From assembly GCA_035540955.1 (NCBI GenBank), contig DATLFP010000230.1, positions 1-17,379 of the forward strand: 17,379 nucleotides of DNA, read 5' to 3'. A program made the position numbers and the translations under genes. The notes below the pieces were generated by a model that had not been told where the DNA came from, made no database searches, and saw only the letters and a program-made list of their open reading frames with translations. Source of the stretch: DATLFP01 sp035540955 (lineage in GTDB: Bacteria > Actinomycetota > Acidimicrobiia > Acidimicrobiales > CADCSY01). Below are positions 7,808-14,832 of this stretch, piece after piece; positions within the stretch are counted from its first letter, which is position 1, and every line of letters begins with the position of its first letter.

Positions 7808-9186
7808 GACGCCGCCCGGCGGGCCGGGCTGGCGGCGGCGATGCTCGATGCGAGTCGGTCCAGCACCGCGGTGGCCTCGGCGTCGCTGATCGTCAGCGGG
7901 GGCAGCAACCGGACGACGCAGTCGTCCCGTCCGCCGAGCTCGACGATGAGGCCACGGGCCAGACACTCGCGCCGGATCGCCCGGGCGACGGCCGGCGCCG
8001 GCGGCCGGGCGCCGCAACGGTCGGGTTCGCCGTCGGGGTCGACGATCTCCAGGCCGATCATCAGCCCGCGGCCGCGGACGTCGCCGATCGTCGGCTCGGT
8101 GGCCTGGAGCGTCCGGAGCTCGGCGAGGATGCGCTCGCCGACGACGGCGGCGCGGGCGACCAGCCCCTCCTCCCGCACCACGCGCAGCGTCACCGCGCCA
8201 GCGGCGAACGCCAGCTGGTTGCCCCGGAACGTCCCGGTGTGCGCGCCCGGCGCCCAGCCGTCGAGCTCCTCCCGGTAGACGATGAGCGCGAGCGGCAGGC
8301 CCCCGCCGACCGCCTTGGACAGCACGAGCACGTCGGGGACGACGGCGCTGTGTCCGACGGCCCACATGGCGCCCGTCCGGCCGACGCCGGTCTGCACCTC
8401 GTCGGCGATGAAGGCGATGCCGCGGTCCGCGGTGATCGTGCGCATGGCTCGCAGCCACGCGTCGGGCGCCGGCACGACGCCGCCCTCGCCCTGGACGGGC
8501 TCCACCACCATGGCCGCCGGCGCGACGACACCACCGGAGGGATCGTCGAGGAGCCGCTGGACGAAGTCGGCGGCGACCCGGTCACCCACCTCGCCGCCGA
8601 GCCCGAACGGGCACCGGAGGCGGTACGGGAACGGCAGGCGCGTCACGTCGGCCACGACCCCCCGCACCGGCGCCTTGATGGCGACGTTGGCGGTGGCAGC
8701 GAGGGAACCGGCCGACTGGCCGTGGTACGCGCCGGTGAAGGCGAGGAGGCCGGAGCGGCCCGTCGCCGACTGCACGAGCTTCCAGGCCGCTTCGACGGCA
8801 TCGGTGCCGGCCGGGCTGCAGAAGTGCACGCGGCCGCGGGTCGCCAGGGGCTCGGGCAGCGTGGCGAGGAGCTCGCCGACGAACGCATCCCGCTCGGGTG
8901 TGGCCACGTCGAGCACCTGCAGCGGCGCCTCGCGGTCCAGCATCGAACGGATGGCCGCCACCACGCCCGGGTGGTTGTGACCGAGCGCGAGGGCTCCGGC
9001 GCCGGACAGGCAGTCGAGGTACCGGCGGCCGTCCGCACCGACGACGGTCATTCCCTGTGCCCGCACGGGGACGATCGGGAAGGACCGCGCATACGTGCGA
9101 GCGGATGACTCGCGGGCCGCTTGCCGTTCGAGGATGCCGACAGGAGTGGGGCGCGCGGGCCGAGGCGCAAGGGGGGTCATCGCCAT
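7804..9186 (-). CDS. Diaminobutyrate--2-oxoglutarate aminotransferase (RhbA/PvdH/EctB-like, class III)
   Basis: A 460-residue class III PLP aminotransferase. Visible: LDCLSGAGALALGHNHP (57-73), the PLP-phosphate segment SPAGTDAVEAAWKL (124-137), AYHGQSAGSL (153-162), ADEVQTGVGRTG (261-272) with D262, and LVLSKAVGGGLP (287-298) with Schiff-base lysine K291. It would transfer an amino group from glutamate to aspartate semialdehyde to give L-2,4-diaminobutyrate, the first committed step. The adjacent decarboxylase favours the siderophore role over ectoine synthesis, since ectA and ectC are absent. ATG at 9186 is chosen (ATG at 9180 is also possible). The open frame extends to TTG at 9222, but that extension runs through a -35 TTGACA and the iron operators. 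The mRNA probably starts at or near the ATG. Confidence 0.93.
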   Translation of the reverse strand: MAMTPLAPRPARPTPVGILERQAARESSARTYARSFPIVPVRAQGMTVVGADGRRYLDCLSGAGALALGHNHPGVVAAIRSMLDREAPLQVLDVATPERDAFVGELLATLPEPLATRGRVHFCSPAGTDAVEAAWKLVQSATGRSGLLAFTGAYHGQSAGSLAATANVAIKAPVRGVVADVTRLPFPYRLRCPFGLGGEVGDRVAADFVQRLLDDPSGGVVAPAAMVVEPVQGEGGVVPAPDAWLRAMRTITADRGIAFIADEVQTGVGRTGAMWAVGHSAVVPDVLVLSKAVGGGLPLALIVYREELDGWAPGAHTGTFRGNQLAFAAGAVTLRVVREEGLVARAAVVGERILAELRTLQATEPTIGDVRGRGLMIGLEIVDPDGEPDRCGARPPAPAVARAIRRECLARGLIVELGGRDDCVVRLLPPLTISDAEATAVLDRLASSIAAASPARRAAS

Positions 9187-9192
9187 GGCGGC

Positions 9193-9222
9193 AGCTAACT
9201 CGTTAGGTTTGCCTACTGTCAA
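9193..9222 (-). promoter_or_regulatory. Probable promoter of the siderophore biosynthesis operon
   Basis: A perfect -35 hexamer TTGACA lies at 9222-9217 on the minus strand. At 18-bp spacing a weak -10-like TTAGCT sits at 9198-9193, which would start transcription at or next to the ATG at 9186, giving a leaderless message. No good Shine-Dalgarno precedes that ATG, which agrees. Iron-box copy 1 lies between -35 and -10, and copy 2 just upstream of -35, an arrangement suited to repression. The -10 is poor, so the promoter is inferred. Confidence 0.5.
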
Positions 9223-9240
9223 GTATTAGGCAAACCTAAC
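9202..9240. promoter_or_regulatory. Double DtxR/IdeR-type iron box as a 39-bp inverted repeat
   Basis: GTTAGGTTTGCCTA (9202-9215) and its exact complement TAGGCAAACCTAAC (9227-9240) flank an 11-base spacer. Each arm contains the dyad TTAGG-N4-CCTAA: copy 2 is perfect on the minus strand (9239-9226) and copy 1 matches 13 of 14. The first 14 bases of the DtxR/IdeR consensus are TTAGGTTAGCCTAA, one base different from copy 2. The same dyad class recurs before the binding-protein gene at 14834-14847. Iron-dependent repression is therefore likely. Copy 2 overlaps the stop codon of the upstream decarboxylase gene (TAG, 9238-9236). Confidence 0.75.
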
Positions 9241-10471
9241 TAATGTCTACGGCGAGACGAGGCGGGACCGGGTGCTGAAGGAAGTGGTGCAGCGCGAACT
9301 CCCAGCCGTAGGAGCCCGCCTGCGGGAACACGAGGACGTCGCCGGCGCGGAGGCGGTCGACTCGCACGTCACGGGCGAGCACGTCCTCCGGGGTGCAGAG
9401 CTCTCCCACGATCGTGACGAGGTCGTGCGTGACCTCGGGCCGGTCCGCGCGGACGTCCCAGCCGTCGACGGGCACCACTGCGAAGCGGTGGACGATGTCC
9501 CACGACGCCGGGAGCATGAACTGGTTGATGCCACCGCGCACGACGGCGAACCACGTCCCGCGGCTGTGCTTGACGTCGACCACCTCGGCCACGTACCAGC
9601 CGCACTCGGCGACCAGCCAGCGACCCGGCTCGATCGCCAGGCGGAGCCCGTCCGGTGGGCGCAGGTCCCTGACCCCACCGGCGAAGGCGTCGACGTCGAA
9701 GGGGTCCCCGCCCCCGAACGCCACGCCGAGGCCGCCGCCGGCGTCCACCAGCCGCAGCTCGATGCCGGCGGCGGCCGCCGTCGCCGTGCTCCACTCGAGG
9801 CACCACCGGACGTAGGCCACGTGGGCGGCGGCGTCGAGGTTGCCGGACACGGCGTGGACGTGGAAGCCGGCGACGTCGACGCCGGGGTCGCACCGGGCGC
9901 GCTCGAGGATGGCGGGCACGTCCTCCTCGGGGACGCCGAACGGTGTGGCCCCGCCGCCCATCGCCAGCGCGCCGCAGACCTCGACGCCGGCCGGGTTCAC
10001 GCGCACCGCCACCGGCACCGGTATGCCCCGCTCGCGCCCGATCGCCGCCACCCGTTCCAACTCGAGGCGGCTCTCCACGTTGACCGTCTCGATGCCGGCG
10101 TCGACCAGCGCCCGGAGCAGCACCTCGTTCTTGCCGGGGCCGCTCGCCACCGCCCGGTGGGCGCGACCGGCCCGGGCGGCCGCTTCGCGTGCCTGGTGCG
10201 CCTCGGCGGCCGATGCGACCTCGAACCCGTCGACCACCGCGGCGAGGGCGTCGACGACGGGAGGGAACGAGTTGGCCTTCACCGCGTAGAAGACGTCGAC
10301 CCACGACGGCAGCGCCGAGCGCAGCGTGGCTGCCTGGCACGCGGCGACGCTCGGGTCGTAGAGGTAGGCGTTCGCCGGCCGGTCGAGGGCCGCGATCGCG
10401 GCCAGCACCGGGCCGGGGAGCGCGGCCGCGTCGTACGCCGGGGCGCCTCGTGCGGACGGGGGGTACTCCAC
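9236..10471 (-). CDS. Fold-type III PLP decarboxylase (SbnH/PvsE/BtrK-like, diaminopimelate decarboxylase family)
   Basis: A 411-residue alanine-racemase-fold decarboxylase. Visible: VFYAVKANS with Schiff-base lysine K65, GFHVHAVSGN, the glycine-rich VDAGGGLGVAFGG, AIEPGRWLV, and the C-terminal GELCTPEDVL and QAGSYGWEFALHHFLQHP. The CTPEDVL cysteine and acidic residue act across the dimer interface in this family. In siderophore loci these proteins decarboxylate an amino acid already linked to citrate (SbnH, PvsE); BtrK decarboxylates a gamma-glutamyl thioester. GTG at 10471 has a strong GAGGAG 7 bases upstream and lies 20 bases after the ABC gene stop, so it belongs to the transport operon. 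The open frame upstream of GTG is antiparallel shadow. Substrate is unknown: a citryl-amino acid, a gamma-glutamyl intermediate, ornithine/lysine and diaminopimelate are the candidates. The last was judged least likely from the cluster context. Confidence 0.88.
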   Translation of the reverse strand: MEYPPSARGAPAYDAAALPGPVLAAIAALDRPANAYLYDPSVAACQAATLRSALPSWVDVFYAVKANSFPPVVDALAAVVDGFEVASAAEAHQAREAAARAGRAHRAVASGPGKNEVLLRALVDAGIETVNVESRLELERVAAIGRERGIPVPVAVRVNPAGVEVCGALAMGGGATPFGVPEEDVPAILERARCDPGVDVAGFHVHAVSGNLDAAAHVAYVRWCLEWSTATAAAAGIELRLVDAGGGLGVAFGGGDPFDVDAFAGGVRDLRPPDGLRLAIEPGRWLVAECGWYVAEVVDVKHSRGTWFAVVRGGINQFMLPASWDIVHRFAVVPVDGWDVRADRPEVTHDLVTIVGELCTPEDVLARDVRVDRLRAGDVLVFPQAGSYGWEFALHHFLQHPVPPRLAVDIS

Positions 10472-10478
10472 TCCGCGT

Positions 10479-10484
10479 CTCCTC
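10479..10484 (-). promoter_or_regulatory. Ribosome binding site fixing the decarboxylase start
   Basis: GAGGAG on the minus strand stands 7 bases before GTG at 10471. It decides this start against a much longer in-frame extension (to 10987) that overlaps the ABC transporter gene in another frame. Confidence 0.8.
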
Positions 10485-10491
10485 GCAGCAG

Positions 10492-12207
10492 TCAGACGGG
10501 TGCCGACGAGGCGAGCCACAGGGACGCGTACTCGCCGCCGGTGCCCACGAGCTCGTCGTGGCTGCCCGCCTCGGCGATGCGCCCGTCCATCACGACGACG
10601 ATGCGGTCGGCCCGGCGGGCGGCATCGAGACGGTGCGACACCGAGATGACGGTCCGCCCGGCCAGGGCGGCGTCCAGTCCGAGCGCGGCGGACCGGGCGC
10701 TCCCGGCGTCGAAGCCGGCGGTGGCCTCGTCGAGAACCACCACGGCGGGGTCGACCAGCAGCACGCGGGCCAGCGCCACCTGGCGCGCCTGCACCGGGGG
10801 GAGCGACCGTCTGCCGGCCCCGAGCACGGTGTCGATGCCGTCGGCCAGGTCGTCGACCCAGGCTGCGCCCACCGCGTCGAGCGCGGCGACGAGCGCCGAG
10901 TCGCCGGCATCGGGGGCCACGAGCCGCAGGTTGTCGGCGACGGAGCCGGCGAAGACGTGGTCCTCCTGCTCGAGCATGACGACCCACCGTCGCAGCGTGG
11001 CGGGATCGAGCGACCGCAGATCGACACCTCCGACCTCGACCGAGCCCTCGTCCGGTGGGTGCACGCCGGCGAGGATCCGCGCCAGGGTCGATTTCCCCGC
11101 GCCGCTCGGGCCGACCAGGGCGACGTGCTCACCCGGCGCGACGGCGAGATCGACGTCGTGCAGCACCTCGTGGCCGGGGACGTACGCGAAGCGCACGCCG
11201 CTCGCCCGTACGCGCCCGTCGAAGGGCCGAGTGGCGCACCGGGGAGCGAGAGCAGCGACCGGGAGTGCCCCGGTGACGATGGTGTCGGCGACTCGCGACG
11301 CGGCGGCCCGCGCCGTCTGCAGCTCGTCGAGCTGGTGGATCAGCACCTCGATCGGCTCGACCACCCGCAGCAGGTACAGCACCGCGGTGGTGACCGAACC
11401 GACCGTCAGGTCGCCGGCGCCGACGCCGACGGCGCCGACGGCGACGACTCCGGCGAGCGCCACGGCGACGCCCACCGTAACCCCCGAGCGCGCCACGACC
11501 CGCAGCCGAGCGCCCGCCATGGCTGCGTCGAACCAGGCGCGATCGGCGCGCGCCTGCCCGGCGCGCCGATCGTCGGTCCGCCCGTACGCACGGGTGAGCG
11601 GGGCGGTGACCACGCCGTCGTGGAACGTGCACACCCGCCGGGCGTTGGCCGCCCGCTCGATCCCGTAGACGCGCCCGCACCGCCGGAGGTACCACCACAC
11701 CGCCGGTGCCGCGGCAACGGCCCCGACCAGCGACACGGCGGCGAGCAGGGGTGCGACGAGCAGCAGCGCCACCGCCGTCAGCGCCACCGTGAGGACCGAG
11801 ATCAGCAGCCACGGCACACCCTGCCGGAGTGCGAGGGAGATCGCCTCGACGTCGGCCGTCGCCCTCGTCAACAACTCCCCCGTCCCCGTCTGCTCGACGA
11901 CGCTCACCGGCTGGCCGGTGATCGCGTCGGTGACGCGCCGGCGCAGGTCGGCGAGAAGGTCCTCGCTCAGGCGTGCGCCCGCCAGGCCGGCGAGCCACGT
12001 CAGCACCGACGCCAGGCCGGTCACGGCGACGAAGGCGGCCAGGACCGCCGTGACGCCCCTCTCGGCGGCGATGCGATCGACAGCCCCGCCGAGCAACGGC
12101 GGCCCACCGAGGCCAGCCGCGGCGGCGGACAGGTACGCCGCCAGCACGCCTGCGGCCCGGCCTCGGCGTTCCCGCAGCAGCGCCCGCGCCAGAGCCGGCG
12201 CGCTCAA
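10492..12207 (-). CDS. ABC transporter half (TMD-NBD) with catalytic Walker motifs and degenerate signature
   Basis: A 571-residue exporter-fold half-transporter: an N-terminal transmembrane domain with several hydrophobic segments (about 20-310) and a C-terminal ATPase. Walker A GPSGAGKST (366-374), Q-loop Q414, Walker B VVVLDE with catalytic E494, D-loop AGFD and H-switch H525 are all intact. The signature, normally LSGGQ, reads LPPVQ (469-473). The partner gene is just upstream; its stop overlaps this TTG start as TTGA. Together they should form an asymmetric heterodimer with a single functional ATP site made of this protein's Walker motifs and the partner's LSGGQ. The substrate is presumably the siderophore, either exported or, as in IrtAB and YbtPQ, imported. 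Direction cannot be decided from sequence. No siderophore-interacting reductase domain of the IrtA kind is present. Confidence 0.92.
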   Translation of the reverse strand: MSAPALARALLRERRGRAAGVLAAYLSAAAAGLGGPPLLGGAVDRIAAERGVTAVLAAFVAVTGLASVLTWLAGLAGARLSEDLLADLRRRVTDAITGQPVSVVEQTGTGELLTRATADVEAISLALRQGVPWLLISVLTVALTAVALLLVAPLLAAVSLVGAVAAAPAVWWYLRRCGRVYGIERAANARRVCTFHDGVVTAPLTRAYGRTDDRRAGQARADRAWFDAAMAGARLRVVARSGVTVGVAVALAGVVAVGAVGVGAGDLTVGSVTTAVLYLLRVVEPIEVLIHQLDELQTARAAASRVADTIVTGALPVAALAPRCATRPFDGRVRASGVRFAYVPGHEVLHDVDLAVAPGEHVALVGPSGAGKSTLARILAGVHPPDEGSVEVGGVDLRSLDPATLRRWVVMLEQEDHVFAGSVADNLRLVAPDAGDSALVAALDAVGAAWVDDLADGIDTVLGAGRRSLPPVQARQVALARVLLVDPAVVVLDEATAGFDAGSARSAALGLDAALAGRTVISVSHRLDAARRADRIVVVMDGRIAEAGSHDELVGTGGEYASLWLASSAPV

Positions 12208-13865
12208 CGGGGAACCACCGCCGTGCCCGCCACCGCCCTGCTCCCGTCGATGCGCACCACACGGTCAGCCGCCCCGAGCACCGCCGAGCTCGATGTGATG
12301 AGGAGCGTCGCGTGCTGCGAGCTGCGCCGGGCGTTCACCAACCGGGTGATCACGGCCCGTTCGGTGTGGGCGTCGACCGCGCTCGTCGGGTCGACGAGCA
12401 CCAGGACCGGCGCCTCCGCGGCGAGCGCGCGCGCCAGGCCGACGCGCTGGCGCTGGCCACCCGACAACCACCTCCCGCGTTCACCGACCCGGGTGTCCGC
12501 CCCGAACGGCAGTCGCTCGACGACCTCGTCCACCGCCGCCGTGGCCATCGCGGCGTCGTCGAGCGACGGATCGGCGCTCCGCCGCCCGAAGGCGACGTTG
12601 CCCCGGACCGTCTCGTCGAGCAGGAGACCGTCGCCATGGGCGACGACGACAGCCCGGCGCAGATCGGCCAGCGGGACGGTCCTGACGTCGACGCCGCCCA
12701 CGAGCACCGCCCCGGCGGCGGGGTCGTGCTCCCGGGCCAACAGGCCGGCGAGCGCCCGGGCGGCACGGCTCTCGGGGGCGGCGACGGCCACGACTTCACC
12801 CCAGTCCACCGCCAGCGTGCAGCAGGCCAACGAGCCGTCGACCGACGCCGCGCCCACGACGGCGATCGCCGGTGACGCCGGGTCCGGCTCCAGCGGGGCA
12901 CCAGCCGGGTCGTCGCCGACCGGCGCCGGCCGGTGCAGCACGCCCACCACGCGAGCGGCGGACGCCACACCGCGCGTCCACACGTCACCCACCTCGACCA
13001 ACGTTGCGACGGGGGTCAGCAGGAACTGGCCGTAGGCGAGGAACCCGACCAACTGCCCGACGGTAAGGGAACCGTCGGCGACGAGCGCGCTTCCCACGGC
13101 GACGGTGATGGCGAGCAGGGCGCCGGGGAGGACCACGGCGAGCCCCTCGAGTGCCGCCTGGACCCCGGCGGTGGCCGAGGCAGTCGTGCGTACCGCGTCG
13201 TTGACCGTCGCGAACCGCCTCCTGGCGGCAGCGACCGCGCCGAGGCCGTGCAGCACCCGGTGGCCCGAGATGAGGTCCGCGGTCGCCGTCGCCACCACCG
13301 CCCGCGCCCGCTGTTCGTCCGTCGCCCGGCGCTCCAACGGCCGGAGCAACGGGACGGTCATGGAGACCAGCACGGCGATGGCGGCGAGGACAGCGGCGGC
13401 CAGCGGTGGGGAGATCGTTACCATGACCGCCGCCACGCCCACGATGGCGACGACCGCACCGGTGCCCCGGCAGCAGAGATCGGCGACCGCGCCGACACGC
13501 GGGGCGTCCGACGTCACCAGCGACACCAGGTCGCCGGCACGGTCGTCGACACCCCCACACGGGTCCGACACCCGGGCCGTCACCCGGCCCGACACCTCGG
13601 CGGTCGTGCCGTAGTACAGGCGGCACGCGAGCCAGTGCCGCGCCCCGCCGGCGACGACCTGCACCGCCGTCACGCCGGCGATCACCAGCAGCCAGATCGC
13701 CAGCCGGCCCCCGTCCCCACCGACCACACCGTCGTCGACGGCGCGGCTGATGACGAGCGGGACCGCGGCCAGGGCGACCATCCACACGACACCGGATGCC
13801 GCCCCGGCGGCCACCGCTCGACGTTGGTCGCGCAGCAGCCCGCGCAGCAGCCCGCCAGCGCTCAC
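12204..13865 (-). CDS. ABC transporter half (TMD-NBD) with a catalytically dead nucleotide-binding domain
   Basis: A 553-residue exporter-fold half-transporter with hydrophobic segments across about 17-290 and a C-terminal NBD. The signature WLSGGQRQRVGLARAL (466-481) and the D-loop SAVD are intact, but other ATPase landmarks are lost. The Walker A region reads APESRAAR (363-370) with no GxxGxGK and no lysine. Walker B reads LVLVDPTS (488-495), with valine at the usual aspartate and aspartate at the catalytic glutamate. The Q-loop glutamine is H410, and the H-switch region reads ITSSS. The frame is open throughout, so this is divergence, not a frameshift. It can serve only as the LSGGQ donor to its partner. 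GTG at 13865 follows the binding-protein stop by 13 bases. The stop overlaps the partner's TTG start by TTGA. Confidence 0.9.
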   Translation of the reverse strand: MSAGGLLRGLLRDQRRAVAAGAASGVVWMVALAAVPLVISRAVDDGVVGGDGGRLAIWLLVIAGVTAVQVVAGGARHWLACRLYYGTTAEVSGRVTARVSDPCGGVDDRAGDLVSLVTSDAPRVGAVADLCCRGTGAVVAIVGVAAVMVTISPPLAAAVLAAIAVLVSMTVPLLRPLERRATDEQRARAVVATATADLISGHRVLHGLGAVAAARRRFATVNDAVRTTASATAGVQAALEGLAVVLPGALLAITVAVGSALVADGSLTVGQLVGFLAYGQFLLTPVATLVEVGDVWTRGVASAARVVGVLHRPAPVGDDPAGAPLEPDPASPAIAVVGAASVDGSLACCTLAVDWGEVVAVAAPESRAARALAGLLAREHDPAAGAVLVGGVDVRTVPLADLRRAVVVAHGDGLLLDETVRGNVAFGRRSADPSLDDAAMATAAVDEVVERLPFGADTRVGERGRWLSGGQRQRVGLARALAAEAPVLVLVDPTSAVDAHTERAVITRLVNARRSSQHATLLITSSSAVLGAADRVVRIDGSRAVAGTAVVPR

Positions 13866-13878
13866 GGGGGACCGACGG

Positions 13879-14832
13879 TCAGGTGGCGAGGGTCTTGTCG
13901 ATGTCGTCGAGGATCAGGCCAGCGCCGTTGGGCCCGATGCCGAGCATCCAGATGTCGTCCTCGACCCAGTGCTGGCGGCCCTCGGCGACCGCCGGGACGG
14001 TCTTCCAGAGCGGCTCCACGGGGCCGAACGCCGCCTTGAAGTCGGCCGAGTCGGTGCCGCCGTAGGAGGTCGCGAACACCACATCGGCGTCGACGGCGCC
14101 GAGCTGCTCGGCGCTGATGTAGGCCATCGAGTACTCGTCCCAGTCGTGGTCGCCGAGGTCGAAGCCGACGTCGGTGAGGACCGAGCCGGAGAACGTCCTG
14201 GGCCCGTAGATGCGGATCTCGTCGGGGAGCAGGAAGCGGACCATCGACAGGCGCTTGCCGGCAGCACCGACCCTCTGGCCGACGTCCTCGGCGCGAGCCT
14301 GGTAGGCGCCGAGCAGCTCGGCCGCCTCGTCCTCTGCGCCCAGCGCGTCCGCCGTGACGGCAAGGCCGTCCTTCCAGTTGGTGCCGGACGACTCGCTGAA
14401 GACGGTCGGGGCGATGCCGGACAGCTTCTCGTAGAGCTGCTCGTGACGCACCTTCGCTCCCAGGATGAGATCCGGCTTCAGCACCGCGACCGCCTCGAGG
14501 CTCGGCTCGTCGGTGAGGCCCACGACCTCGATGTCGGGAACCTTGTCCGCCAGGTATGCCGGCATCCCGAAGCCGGCGGACGCCTCCGTCGCGCCGATCG
14601 GTGTGACACCCAGGGCCAGAGCGGCGTCGAGGAACGACGAGTCCAGCACCACCACCCGCTCCGGATCGGCGGGGACGTCGGTCCTCCCCATGGCGTGCTC
14701 GACCGTTCGCATGCCCGCCGCCTCGCTGCCGGCGGCTCCCGCGCCGCCGTCGCTGTCGCCGCCGCACGCCGCCAGGAGCCCGACGAGCGTGAGCGACGCC
14801 AGGCTTGTTTGAAGGCCACCCTTACATTTCAT
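13879..14832 (-). CDS. FecB-type siderophore-binding lipoprotein
   Basis: A 317-residue class III periplasmic/substrate-binding protein. It starts with a basic n-region, a hydrophobic stretch and the lipobox LAAC (20-23), so C23 should be lipidated and the protein anchored outside the membrane. The mature part has the pattern of ferric-siderophore receptors: RVVVLDSSFLDAALALGVTP, then SLEAVAVLKPDLILGA, IAPTVF, and a C-terminal half with SAEQLGAVDADVVFATSY and an EDDIWMLGIG segment. It would capture the ferri-siderophore for uptake. ATG at 14832 directly abuts an iron box (14833-14848), so the message is probably leaderless. An in-frame TTG at 14850 would place the operator inside the gene and is rejected. 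It is the first gene of the transport unit. The usual FecCD permease and FepC ATPase are not adjacent. Confidence 0.93.
   Translation of the reverse strand: MKCKGGLQTSLASLTLVGLLAACGGDSDGGAGAAGSEAAGMRTVEHAMGRTDVPADPERVVVLDSSFLDAALALGVTPIGATEASAGFGMPAYLADKVPDIEVVGLTDEPSLEAVAVLKPDLILGAKVRHEQLYEKLSGIAPTVFSESSGTNWKDGLAVTADALGAEDEAAELLGAYQARAEDVGQRVGAAGKRLSMVRFLLPDEIRIYGPRTFSGSVLTDVGFDLGDHDWDEYSMAYISAEQLGAVDADVVFATSYGGTDSADFKAAFGPVEPLWKTVPAVAEGRQHWVEDDIWMLGIGPNGAGLILDDIDKTLAT

Noticed and set aside
7804..9186. Ectoine biosynthesis (EctB) for the aminotransferase.
   Set aside because: No ectA or ectC genes are present. The next gene is a group II decarboxylase followed by NIS siderophore genes.
9187..9222. 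TTG start at 9222 for the aminotransferase.
   Set aside because: The TTG is the beginning of a perfect TTGACA -35 element, and the extension would run through an iron operator.
10472..10987. Possible fusion of an extra N-terminal domain to the SbnH-like decarboxylase.
   Set aside because: The extension is a shadow of the ABC transporter gene in another frame. GTG 10471 with GAGGAG is the natural start.
1490..13035. Very long plus-strand open frames (718 codons at 1490-3646, 633 at 6377-8278, 798 at 9272-11668, 948 at 10189-13035).
   Set aside because: They lie antisense to well-recognised enzymes, have low-complexity R/A/G/P/H composition and no family motifs. Such frames are expected in very GC-rich DNA.
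12204..13865. Pseudogene or frameshift as the explanation for the missing Walker motifs in the first ABC half.
   Set aside because: The frame is open end to end, family residues on both sides of the lost motifs are aligned without gaps, LSGGQ is perfect and the start/stop overlaps are kept.
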